From: Brenneria goodwinii
GTDB lineage: Bacteria > Pseudomonadota > Gammaproteobacteria > Enterobacterales > Enterobacteriaceae
Direction of reading: 5' to 3'
Length of the DNA: 64,000 bases
Assembly: GCF_002291445.1 (NCBI RefSeq)
Contig: NZ_CP014137.1
Span: forward strand, 744,001-808,000
Shown: one piece after another, positions 36,069-43,826 of the stretch
How positions within the stretch are numbered: position 1 is the stretch's first letter
How the letters are laid out: every line of letters starts with the position of its first letter
Translations under genes and position numbers: made by a program
Notes under the pieces: model-generated
Told to the model about the DNA's origin: nothing
Database searches by the model: none
What the model saw: the letters and a program-made list of their open reading frames with translations, nothing else

Positions 36069-36292
36069 GCCATTAATGACCTCCACCCTGTCACCCCTTG
36101 CCAGGGGGAGGAGCCTGACAGACTCCCCTGTGTCGGGCGTGTGCGACGAGGTTGCATGAAAATGGCGGTATGGTGGCGCACGAAACTGTCTCTGAGTCCG
36201 CATAAAAATGTGACTAAGAAAAAGCCCTTGTTAGGGAGGCGCTGAACAGACTCCCTCCCCTGCGAAGGGGAGGGTTGGGGTGGGGTTAGAGC
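36069..36292. repeat. Composite intergenic repeat, short form, with copy C
   Basis: Left flank CCATTAATGACCTCCACCC and right arm CTGCGAAGGGGAGGG correspond to the flanks of the long composite at 20066-20540. Inside, 36132-36218 is the best-preserved dispersed repeat (GTCGGGCG to GTGACTAAG), in the opposite orientation to copy A. It fills most of the gap 36026-36334 between the LysR gene and yehS; no gene is supported there. Confidence 0.65.
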
Positions 36293-36334
36293 CGTCAAAC
36301 TCGGCCCGCTGAGCCGGGCTCTGGTCGTCTGCGA

Positions 36335-36799
36335 TCAGCCTTTGCGTAAACGAACCGCTAAGCCTTTTAGAAAATAGCGCAGCACCTGATCGCCGCATTC
36401 ACGGTAGTTTTTATGGTCCGGCGCACGCAGCATGGCGGTCAGTTCCGGCTGCGACAGGCGGAAATTCTGCGCTTGCAGTATCTCCTGAATATCGGTGGTT
36501 TTCAGCGCAAACGCCACGCGCAGCTTCTTGAGAATAATGTTGTTGGTGATCCGGCGTTCTATTTTGGGGGCCGGGCGGCTGTCGTCTTTACCGCGCTTGT
36601 GAATAATCAGGCCGTCAAGAAACGCGCCCATCAGGATATCCGGGCAAAGCTGGTAGCCTTCTTCCTCTTCTTTCTTGACGAACCCCGCCATTTGCTGCGG
36701 CGTGACGCTGGTGTCCATTAGCGCCAAAATATCAATCAATTGCTCATTATTCAGGTTCAGCATGTAGCGCACGCTGCGCAATACATCATTATTTATCAT
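36335..36799 (-). CDS. yehS: DUF1456 protein YehS
   Basis: 154 residues with two repeats of the DUF1456 module: MINNDVLRSVRYMLNLNNEQLIDILAL and later NNIILKKLRVAFALKTTDIQEILQAQ. Function unknown; conserved in Enterobacterales. In E. coli it is the neighbour of btsSR (yehUT) and mlrA; here mlrA is close but the two-component genes are absent. Confidence 0.93.
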   Translation of the reverse strand: MINNDVLRSVRYMLNLNNEQLIDILALMDTSVTPQQMAGFVKKEEEEGYQLCPDILMGAFLDGLIIHKRGKDDSRPAPKIERRITNNIILKKLRVAFALKTTDIQEILQAQNFRLSQPELTAMLRAPDHKNYRECGDQVLRYFLKGLAVRLRKG

Positions 36800-37117
36800 T
36801 ACCGGATTATTCCCGCCGTCTTATTCATGGCGGCTAGTATAAAGCGTTCCACGCGCAAACGCAGTAAGGGATGCCCCTGTAGTATCGCCGAATCGGGACA
36901 ACTGTTGAACTGGCTGAGCGAACTGCGGACGCTGGAAAATAGATAGAGTGGTCATGGTTTTTACCTCAGGTCGTCGTCAATAACACCGTTATCCTTTATC
37001 TTTGTGAGGATAAAAAACAAGACGCTTTATTTATATCTTATTCCCGTATTTTCCGAGAAAAAAAGTCGGCAAAGCAAGTCATCAGGTAAAGAATAACCCG
37101 CCGCTGGCGGGGAGGGC
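36800..37117. other. Intergenic region between mlrA and yehS
   Basis: 318 bases with no supported gene. In E. coli this position is taken by btsS and btsR. A short plus-strand open frame (about 36740-36946) lacks a ribosome site and overlaps yehS. The right end holds the mlrA terminator-like hairpin. Confidence 0.6.
37097..37111 (-). terminator. Weak terminator after mlrA
   Basis: On the minus strand CCCGCC-AGC-GGCGGG followed by TTATTCTTT, seven bases past the mlrA stop. Short stem and interrupted T-run, hence modest confidence. Confidence 0.45.
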
Positions 37118-37855
37118 TCATGGAGTAACGACGACGACCTGTAATCCGCCGGCCTGCCATGCGTCGAGCCGATGCCGCTGAGCCTGAGTCAGCGGGCTCG
37201 CGGTGACCAGCACCCAGAGTTTGTCGGCCTGAACTTCCGGCATGATGTCATCAAGCGAGGCGCCCAGCACATCGAAACGAAATGCGGCGGTGGACCGCTT
37301 CAGCGCTTCCAGCCACACTTCCGTGTGATCGCGTAAGTGCCAGCCGGCCAGAAAGGCGTCCTGTCCGCGGCGCCGGCGATTGCCTTGCAGACAAAACGCG
37401 CTGTATCCCATGATTTGACCGTCAAGGATTTCGCGCAGCGTGCGGACGGCGGCATGATTACTGCTCAGCCGCATCCGCAGCGGGCGTAATACGTTATCCA
37501 CCAGCGCGGCGCGCGGATATTCGCGCCCCGTTTCGTAAATAAGATTGCGCAACGCGGACAGTTGGCCTTGCTGCAAATGCGCCAACATTTTTTCCTGTAG
37601 CTGGCGCCAGTTGTCCCCTGGCGTGTCGGTGTGGGCGCTGCCTGCCAGCAGTTGTTTGACCTGACCGATCGACACGCCCTTTTTCAGCCACACGAGGATC
37701 CGCTGGACCTGTTTCAGATCTTCATCATTATATAGCCGGTGGCCTCCCGGCGTGCGCTGCGGTTGCAACAGACCGTAACGGCGTTGCCAGGCGCGCAATG
37801 TGGCCGGCGTAATGCCGCATTGTTCAACGAATTCGCTGATGGTATAGATGGCCAT
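37118..37855 (-). CDS. mlrA: MerR-family biofilm regulator MlrA
   Basis: 245 residues (243 in E. coli). N-terminal MerR-type HTH: MAIYTISEFVEQCGITPATL then RAWQRRYGLLQPQRTPGGHRLYND. The C-terminal domain resembles a cobalamin-binding fold without the DxHxxG motif. In E. coli MlrA activates csgD and so curli and cellulose, as part of a c-di-GMP cascade. The neighbouring yehS supports orthology. A near-consensus MlrA site lies 57 bases upstream, suggesting autoregulation. Confidence 0.9.
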   Translation of the reverse strand: MAIYTISEFVEQCGITPATLRAWQRRYGLLQPQRTPGGHRLYNDEDLKQVQRILVWLKKGVSIGQVKQLLAGSAHTDTPGDNWRQLQEKMLAHLQQGQLSALRNLIYETGREYPRAALVDNVLRPLRMRLSSNHAAVRTLREILDGQIMGYSAFCLQGNRRRRGQDAFLAGWHLRDHTEVWLEALKRSTAAFRFDVLGASLDDIMPEVQADKLWVLVTASPLTQAQRHRLDAWQAGGLQVVVVTP

Positions 37856-37911
37856 AGATGCTTCACTAGACGATTTTTATGTATCGGTACTCTGAAAGTA
37901 ACGTAGGGCTT

Positions 37912-37945
37912 AAAGTTGTACAAATGATTTATTTTGTACACTTTT
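37912..37945. promoter_or_regulatory. MlrA box upstream of mlrA
   Basis: AAAGTTGTACA (37912-37922), 12 bases, TGTACACTTTT (37935-37945). The E. coli MlrA box, as I recall it, is AAAATTGTACA-N12-TGTACAATTTT, so each arm differs at one position and the spacing is exact. It ends 57 bases upstream of the mlrA start on the minus strand. Confidence 0.75.
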
Positions 37946-37992
37946 GTGGGATTAGGCGAAAACTACCCCTGTGCGGCGTTTAAGCGCCCGGC

Positions 37993-38038
37993 GTCGGGCG
38001 CGTGCGATAACGCGGCATAAAAACGGTGGTAGTGCGGC
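37993..38038 (+). repeat. Dispersed repeat, copy D (partial)
   Basis: GTCGGGCGCGTGCGATAACG then GCATAAAAACGGTGGTAGTG resembles the first half of copy C (36132-36175). The second half with CTGTCTCT is missing. Confidence 0.45.
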
Positions 38039-38091
38039 TTTTTGCCTCGGCGTAACACGATTACCGGAAGATCATGGACGATGGCCGACGG

Positions 38092-39252
38092 TCAGCGGGT
38101 GTTTTCCTGGGTGTTCAGCGCCTGTTGTAGATCGTCTATCAGATCCTGCGGGTTTTCGATGCCGACGGACAGGCGTAACAGCTGAGGGGTAATGCCCTTT
38201 TGCAGCCGTATTTGCAACGGCACCGAGGCATGCGTCATGGCAAACGGCTGGCTAATCAGGCTTTCGACGCCCCCCAGACTTTCCGCCAGCGTGAACAGCA
38301 GGGTTTTCTGGATCACCGCGCGGGCATAGCCCTCGTCGCCCTGCAGGCGCACCGATATCATACCGCCCGCGGCGGACATCTGCCGCTGCGCCAACGCGTG
38401 CTGAGGGTGGCTGGACAGCCCCGGATAATAGACCTGCGCCACCTGCGGCTGCTGTTCCAGCCAGCGGGCGAGGGTCAGCGCGCTGGCGCTGTGCCGCTCA
38501 ATACGCAACGCCAGCGTACGTATGCCGCGTAAGGTAAGAAAACTGCTGAACGGATCGAGGATCCCCCCCACGGCGTTTTGCAGATAGGCCAGCTGTGACG
38601 CCAGTTCGCGATCGCGGCCGACCACCGCAAGACCGGCAATCACGTCGGAATGGCCGTTCAGGTATTTGGTGGCGGAGTGCACCACGATATCGAATCCCAG
38701 CGCCAGCGGACGCTGCAGCGCGGGTGAGGCGAAGGTGTTATCCGCTACGCTGATAAGGCCATGCCGGCGGGCAATATCGGAAATCGCCGCCAGGTCCGCC
38801 AATTTCAGCAGCGGATTGGTCGGGGTTTCCACCCAAATCATACGGGTCTGCGGGGTAATGGCCTGTTCCAGCGCCCGCGTATCGGCCGGGTCAACATAGG
38901 TGACCTGTAGTCCGGCGGAGCGTTTACGCACGTTTTCCAGCAACCGCCAGGTGCCGCCGTAAAGATCGTCCACCGCCACGATATGGCTGCCGTGATCGAG
39001 CAACTCAAGGATCGTCGCACTGGCCGCCAGACCGGAGGCAAAGGCAAATCCCTGTATTCCGCCTTCCAACTGCGCAATGGCGGCCTCCAGCGCGCTACGG
39101 GTTGGGTTGCCGCTGCGGGAATATTCGTAGCCGGTATGCTCTCCCGGCGCATATTGCGCAAAAGTCGAGGTGGCGTAAATGGCCGGCATCACCGCGCCGG
39201 TGCTGTCCGGCGTGTAACCGGCGTGAACGGTTTGGGTATCAAAACGGCTCAT
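38092..39252 (-). CDS. Cystathionine gamma-lyase/gamma-synthase type PLP enzyme
   Basis: 386 residues, trans-sulfuration (Cys/Met metabolism) PLP family. The PLP lysine is Lys196 in VVHSATKYLNGHSDVI; SGNPTRSALE and ETPTNPLLK are family motifs. Its neighbour is a cystathionine beta-synthase, so the likely job is splitting cystathionine to cysteine (gamma-lyase, reverse transsulfuration) rather than making it. Sequence alone does not separate lyase from synthase. It follows the synthase gene by 46 bases on the same strand. Confidence 0.88.
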   Translation of the reverse strand: MSRFDTQTVHAGYTPDSTGAVMPAIYATSTFAQYAPGEHTGYEYSRSGNPTRSALEAAIAQLEGGIQGFAFASGLAASATILELLDHGSHIVAVDDLYGGTWRLLENVRKRSAGLQVTYVDPADTRALEQAITPQTRMIWVETPTNPLLKLADLAAISDIARRHGLISVADNTFASPALQRPLALGFDIVVHSATKYLNGHSDVIAGLAVVGRDRELASQLAYLQNAVGGILDPFSSFLTLRGIRTLALRIERHSASALTLARWLEQQPQVAQVYYPGLSSHPQHALAQRQMSAAGGMISVRLQGDEGYARAVIQKTLLFTLAESLGGVESLISQPFAMTHASVPLQIRLQKGITPQLLRLSVGIENPQDLIDDLQQALNTQENTR

Positions 39253-39298
39253 AGCGTATTCCTTGTGAGTCAGAAACTTGTGGGTCGGAAAAACAGGT

Positions 39299-40666
39299 TT
39301 AGCGCAGCGCCTGACGCCAGTGGTTCAGGACATCGGTGCGGGTGATCAGGCCAAGAAAGCGTTCGTCGTCCAGAATGATGGCGACATGTCCGCGATCGAA
39401 AGTGGCGAGCAACTCATCGTGCGAGGCTCCTTTATCCAGAGTATTGACCCGATCGGACATAGCGTCACGGGCGGTAAGCGAGAAATGTTGCGCATTTTTT
39501 TTCAGGCTGTTGAGCAGATCCCATTCATCAATAATGCCCACCACGCGATCGTTTTCCAGCACCGGCAACTGTGAAATGTCGTACAGGCGCATACGGGCAT
39601 GCACCACCGCCAGCGTATCATCGGGCGCAACCGACACCGTGGCGCCTTCATCGTGCCGATAGGTGATCAGATCGCGCAGATCGCCGTGCGGCGGGCGTTT
39701 AATCAACCCTTGTTCCACCATCCAGTAGTCGTTGAACATTTTGGAGAGATATTTATTGCCGCTGTCGCAGACCAGCGTGACCACCCGCTTGGCTTCGGTC
39801 TGCGCCCGGCAATAGCGCAGCGCGGCGGCCAGTAGCGTGCCGCTGGAGGAGCCCGCCAGCACGCCTTCTTTACGCAGCAGTTGCCGCGCCGCGCTAAAGG
39901 ATTCGGCGTCGCTGATGGCATAAGCCTGTTTTACCCGGCTGAAATCGGCCAGTTCGGGAATAAAGTCTTCGCCGATCCCTTCCACTCGCCAGCTTCCGGC
40001 CTCTCCCACCGTACCCTGTTTTAGATAGTCGGTGAGGATAGAGCCTTGCGGATCGGCAAGTACGAATTCGGTATCGGGCGATACCTGCGAAAAATAACGG
40101 CTGAGGCCGCCCAGCGTGCCGCCGGAGCCGACGCCCACCACAATGGCGTCAATCTGTTGCTCCAACTGCCGCCACAGTTCCGGGCCGGTGGTGCGATAGT
40201 GCGCGTCCGGGTTGGCGGGATTGTTGAATTGATCGATGTAATAGGCGCCGGGAATCTCTTCCGTCAGCCGGCGGGCATAATCCTGATAATAATCCGGATG
40301 CCCTTTGGCGACGTCGGAGCGCGTCAGCAGCACTTCCGTCCCCAATGCCCGCAGATGGAAAATCTTCTCCCGGCTCATTTTGTCCGGCACCACCAGCACC
40401 AGCCGGTAGCCTTTCAGCGCCGCCACCAGCGCCAGTCCCAATCCCGTATTGCCGGCGGTGGCTTCAACGATGGTGCCTCCCGGTTTAAGCCGGCCTTGCT
40501 GCTCCGCATGTTCAATCATCGACAAGGCGACCCGATCTTTAATCGAGCCGCCGGGGTTTTGGTTTTCCAGCTTGATGAAAAGCCGGCACGGGCCGGTGTC
40601 GAAATGCGTTAGTTCAAGTAATGGCGTATGACCAATAAAATCAAGCACCGAAGTAGAGATTGCCAT
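39299..40666 (-). CDS. Cystathionine beta-synthase
   Basis: 455 residues. PLP domain (1-330) with the lysine in PGGSIKDRVAL (Lys43) and the phosphate loop ATAGNTGLGLAL; the C-terminal part holds two CBS modules (about 335-390, LPVLENDRVVGIIDEWDLL; and 400-455, VAIILDDERFLGLITRTDVL). It joins homocysteine and serine to cystathionine. The paired CBS modules, which bind SAM or adenylates in other proteins, suggest allosteric control. First gene of the minus-strand pair; the start lies behind a region with 14-bp direct repeats. Confidence 0.92.
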   Translation of the reverse strand: MAISTSVLDFIGHTPLLELTHFDTGPCRLFIKLENQNPGGSIKDRVALSMIEHAEQQGRLKPGGTIVEATAGNTGLGLALVAALKGYRLVLVVPDKMSREKIFHLRALGTEVLLTRSDVAKGHPDYYQDYARRLTEEIPGAYYIDQFNNPANPDAHYRTTGPELWRQLEQQIDAIVVGVGSGGTLGGLSRYFSQVSPDTEFVLADPQGSILTDYLKQGTVGEAGSWRVEGIGEDFIPELADFSRVKQAYAISDAESFSAARQLLRKEGVLAGSSSGTLLAAALRYCRAQTEAKRVVTLVCDSGNKYLSKMFNDYWMVEQGLIKRPPHGDLRDLITYRHDEGATVSVAPDDTLAVVHARMRLYDISQLPVLENDRVVGIIDEWDLLNSLKKNAQHFSLTARDAMSDRVNTLDKGASHDELLATFDRGHVAIILDDERFLGLITRTDVLNHWRQALR

Positions 40667-41100
40667 GTTTTTCCGCCTTGAAATAAATCACCAGACACCA
40701 TATTAGATCTGCGGAAAAACCGGACGAACGAAATAAATCACCAATCAATATGCATATATGTAATATAAAATCCTGTTTGGCCGTATGGATGTACGGGGGT
40801 TCAGCGGTTTAGACGCATATACTTCCGGCGCAAATGCTATGCCGATACGCGCAATTCCAGCCTTGCGCTTCATGAAGATTCGCTATTTTGGTCAACACAA
40901 AGGCATATCCACTATTTGAATGAGCTTTTTCACTATTGGTATTTTACCTGGTTGCGTAAATCAGGATTAATACATCAATCAGGTTTAATACATTAGAGAG
41001 CGAATAGGGAAGGAGACATATTGCCTTATTTCGCTGATATCAATGACGCCGAATGTCGCAAGCGGCGAATATCGAATATATAAGAAGAGAGGATTAAATA
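40667..41100. promoter_or_regulatory. Divergent control region between cystathionine beta-synthase and oxygenase operons
   Basis: 434 bases. The 14-mer GAAATAAATCACCA occurs exactly at 40680-40693 and 40730-40743, 50 bases apart start to start, close to the beta-synthase start. On the other side there is a purine-rich GGGAAGGAG (41007-41015) followed by TTG 41021 and a possible 20-codon frame ending at 41083, then AGAGAGGA (41086-41093) before the 40-codon leader ORF. No tRNA or known riboswitch fold was recognised. Confidence 0.55.
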
Positions 41101-41223
41101 ATGTCCCATTATCGTTGTTGTAGCGATTCCACATTTTATTTAAGCGATTTTTATTGGCTACTGACCGGAGTCTGCTATGAGCAATATTACATCCCTGCCG
41201 ATACTCGACCTGTCGCAGCTTGA
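41101..41223 (+). CDS. 40-codon leader ORF with tandem cysteine codons
   Basis: Starts with ATG 41101 behind a good ribosome site (AGAGAGGA, 41086-41093) and begins MSHYRCCSDS, with Cys6-Cys7 encoded TGT TGT and a third Cys at residue 25; it is rich in Tyr, Trp and Phe. It overlaps the first 47 bases of the oxygenase gene in another frame and stops at TGA 41221. I recognise no family. The tandem Cys codons ahead of a sulfur-related operon suggest a regulatory leader peptide or a translational coupling device; the function is inferred. Confidence 0.45.
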   Translation: MSHYRCCSDSTFYLSDFYWLLTGVCYEQYYIPADTRPVAA

Positions 41224-42208
41224 CGCAACGCCTGAACATCGGGCCGCTTTTCTGGCGAAACTGAATCGAGCCGCCCGTGACGTCGGCTTTTTCTATCTGG
41301 TTCATCATGGCGTCAGCGACGCGCTGCAACAGCAGGTGCAGCAAACGGCGAGAGCGTTCTTTGCGTTGCCGGACGCGGAAAGACAGCGTGTCGCCATGAT
41401 TCACTCCCCCCATTTTCGCGGCTATAACCGGGCCGGTTCTGAACTAACACGCAGTCAGCCGGACTGGCGCGAGCAGTTTGATATCGGGGCTGAACGTCCT
41501 GCGTTGCGACTGTCGGCAAACGATCCCGGCTGGCTGCGGCTACAGGGGCCGAATCTCTGGCCTGCGGCGCTGCCCGAGTTGAAAACCACGCTGTTGCAAT
41601 GGCAACAGGAGATGACCGGGATGTCGCTGCGCCTGCTGCGGGCGTTCGCCGAAGCGCTGGAGTTGCCCGCCAACGCCTTTGATGCGCTGTATGGCGAGAA
41701 ACCTAACGAGCATATCAAGTTGATTCGTTATCCCGGTCAACCGGGCGGCGGCAGCCAGCAGGGCGTCGGCGCGCATAAGGATTCTGGTTTTCTCAGCTTT
41801 TTATTACAGGACAACCAGCAGGGGCTTCAGGTGGAAATCGAACCCGGACGCTGGATCGACGCGCTGCCGCTGGCGGGATCTTTTGTGGTTAATATCGGCG
41901 AACTGCTGGAATTGGCGACCAATGGTTATCTGCGGGCGACGGTTCATCGGGTCGTTTCGCCGCCGGCCGGTAAGGAACGCCTGTCCATCGCCTTTTTCCT
42001 CGGCGCGCAGTTGGACAGCGTCGTACCGATCTATCAATTACCCGACCATCTTGCCGTGAACGCGCTGGGGCCGACCAGCGATCCCCTGAACCCCCTGCTG
42101 CGCGACGTGGGCTGGAACTATCTCAAGGGCCGTTTACGTTCTCATCCTGATGTCGCCAGCCGTTATTACGGTGATGTCTTACAAACCAAAGAAAGCATAA
42201 CCATCTAA
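41177..42208 (+). CDS. Isopenicillin N synthase-family 2-oxoglutarate/Fe(II)-type oxygenase
   Basis: 343 residues. Iron ligands His200, Asp202 (GAHKDSGFLSFLLQD) and His257 (RATVHRVVSPP); the RxS co-substrate motif is Arg268/Ser270 (KERLSIAFF). The N-terminal DIOX_N part has GFFYLVHHGVS. The reaction is unknown. Placed first in an operon with a MetQNI-like importer and opposite the transsulfuration genes, it may oxidise an imported sulfur compound (inference). GGAG at 41167-41170 serves as ribosome site; the leader ORF overlaps it. Confidence 0.9.
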   Translation: MSNITSLPILDLSQLDATPEHRAAFLAKLNRAARDVGFFYLVHHGVSDALQQQVQQTARAFFALPDAERQRVAMIHSPHFRGYNRAGSELTRSQPDWREQFDIGAERPALRLSANDPGWLRLQGPNLWPAALPELKTTLLQWQQEMTGMSLRLLRAFAEALELPANAFDALYGEKPNEHIKLIRYPGQPGGGSQQGVGAHKDSGFLSFLLQDNQQGLQVEIEPGRWIDALPLAGSFVVNIGELLELATNGYLRATVHRVVSPPAGKERLSIAFFLGAQLDSVVPIYQLPDHLAVNALGPTSDPLNPLLRDVGWNYLKGRLRSHPDVASRYYGDVLQTKESITI

Positions 42209-42225
42209 AAATAAGGAAGCTGCGT

Positions 42226-43035
42226 ATGAAAAAGCATGTCATTTTCTCTTTGGCAGGGGTGGCGTTATCCGTAAGTATGGCATTTTCGGCTCAGGCGGCG
42301 GACGCGCTGCGGGTGGCGGCAGATCCGGTGCCGCATGCCGAGATTCTGGCGCAGGTGAAAAAAATCGATCCGTCTCTGGATCTGAACGTGGTGGAGCTGA
42401 CCAGCGGCGTTAACGCCAACGAATTGCTGGCGCATGGCGACGTGGACGCGAACTATTTCCAGCATGTGCCTTACCTGCGCGATCAGGAAAAAGCCCTGGG
42501 TAAAGAGTTTGTCGTCGCCGCAACGGTACACATCGAACCGCTGGGCATTTACTCCAGAAAACATAAAGCGCTGAACGATGTGCCGGACAATGCCACCGTG
42601 GCGGTGCCGAATAACGTCACCAACCTCAGCCGCGCGCTCTATCTGTTGCAAAGTCACGGGCTGATAAAGCTGAAGAGCGGCTATGACGATCCGGCAAAAG
42701 ATCAGGCGACGCCGAAAGATATCGCTGAAAATCCCAAGCATCTGCAAATCAAGGAAATCGAAGCGGCGCAAATTCCCCGCTCGCTGGATGACGTCGATCT
42801 GGCGGTGATAAACGGCAACTATGCGTTGGAGGCCGGGCTGGTGCCGGCGAAAGACTCGCTCGGTCTGGAAAGCGCCAATAATAATCCCTATGCCAATATT
42901 CTGGTGACCACGCCGGCGCTGAAAGACGATCCGCGCATCAAACAGTTAGCCAAGGATCTGGAATCCAGCCAGATAGCGGACTTTATCAATAGCCGTTACA
43001 ACGGATCGGTTATTCCGGTAGCAGGGCAAAAATAA
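42226..43035 (+). CDS. MetQ/NlpA-family substrate-binding protein
   Basis: 269 residues. Periplasmic binding protein of a methionine-type ABC importer. Unlike E. coli MetQ it lacks a lipobox: the signal ends AFSAQAAD, a normal signal-peptidase I site, so it should be soluble in the periplasm. NlpA-family motifs are FQHVPYLRDQEKALG, EPLGIYSRKHK and VAVPNNVTNLSRALYLLQ. It is 17 bases after the oxygenase gene with ribosome site AAGGAAG, and shares one base with the ATPase gene. Probable substrate: methionine or another sulfur amino acid derivative. Confidence 0.9.
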   Translation: MKKHVIFSLAGVALSVSMAFSAQAADALRVAADPVPHAEILAQVKKIDPSLDLNVVELTSGVNANELLAHGDVDANYFQHVPYLRDQEKALGKEFVVAATVHIEPLGIYSRKHKALNDVPDNATVAVPNNVTNLSRALYLLQSHGLIKLKSGYDDPAKDQATPKDIAENPKHLQIKEIEAAQIPRSLDDVDLAVINGNYALEAGLVPAKDSLGLESANNNPYANILVTTPALKDDPRIKQLAKDLESSQIADFINSRYNGSVIPVAGQK

Positions 43036-43826
43036 TGATCGTCATTGAACAGCTTGGGAAGTCTTACTCCGATAACGTCCGACCCGCGCTGGATAACGTA
43101 TCGTTGACCATTCCCGATGGTTCAATCTACGGCATTCTGGGGCGAAGCGGCGCAGGGAAGAGTACCTTAATCCGCTGTCTCAATCTGCTGGAACGGCCCA
43201 CATCGGGCCGTATTCTGATGGACGGGCGGGACATTACCACGCTGTCGCCGCAGGAACTGCGCCTGCATCGCCAACGCACCGGGATGATCTTTCAGCATTT
43301 TAATCTGCTGCATGCCCGCAACGTACAGGATAACGTGGCGGTGCCGTTGGAAATTGCCGGCGTAGCCAGAAAGGAACGGGCGGCCAGGGTGAAAGAGCTA
43401 TTGGAGCTGGTGGGGTTAAGCGACAAGGCGCGGGCTTTTCCGTCACAGCTTTCCGGCGGACAAAAACAGCGTGTCGGGATTGCGCGGGCGCTGGCCGCAC
43501 GGCCGCACTATCTGCTGTGCGATGAGGCCACCAGCGCGCTCGATCCGGAAACGACGGAATCGGTGCTGGCGTTGCTGGCGGATATCAACCGTCAGTTAGG
43601 GTTGACTATCGTCCTTATCACCCATGAGCTGGCGGTGGTCAAGGCCATCTGCGACAACGCCGCCTTACTGGAAGCGGGGCAGGTGGTGGAAAGCGGTTCG
43701 TTGCGCGCGCTGCTCTCCGATCCCGATTCACGCTTGCGTAAGGCGTTACTGCCGGATTATGCGGCTGAACGGGCATTTTTACAGCGCCATGGCGTGGAGG
43801 ATATCCGCTTATGCAAAGTCGCCTGA
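43035..43826 (+). CDS. MetN-like ABC transporter ATPase, short form
   Basis: 263 residues. Walker A GRSGAGKST, signature LSGGQKQRVGIARAL, Walker B LLCDEATSALDP, H-loop ITHELAVV. E. coli MetN has about 343 residues because of a C-terminal NIL domain that senses internal methionine; here the protein stops shortly after the ATPase domain, so that inhibition should be missing. The stop overlaps the permease start by 16 bases. Confidence 0.92.
   Translation: MIVIEQLGKSYSDNVRPALDNVSLTIPDGSIYGILGRSGAGKSTLIRCLNLLERPTSGRILMDGRDITTLSPQELRLHRQRTGMIFQHFNLLHARNVQDNVAVPLEIAGVARKERAARVKELLELVGLSDKARAFPSQLSGGQKQRVGIARALAARPHYLLCDEATSALDPETTESVLALLADINRQLGLTIVLITHELAVVKAICDNAALLEAGQVVESGSLRALLSDPDSRLRKALLPDYAAERAFLQRHGVEDIRLCKVA

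Noticed and set aside
36740..36946. Small plus-strand frame with a basic, Cys-containing C-terminus
   Set aside because: Overlaps the yehS start on the other strand and has no ribosome site before its internal ATG.
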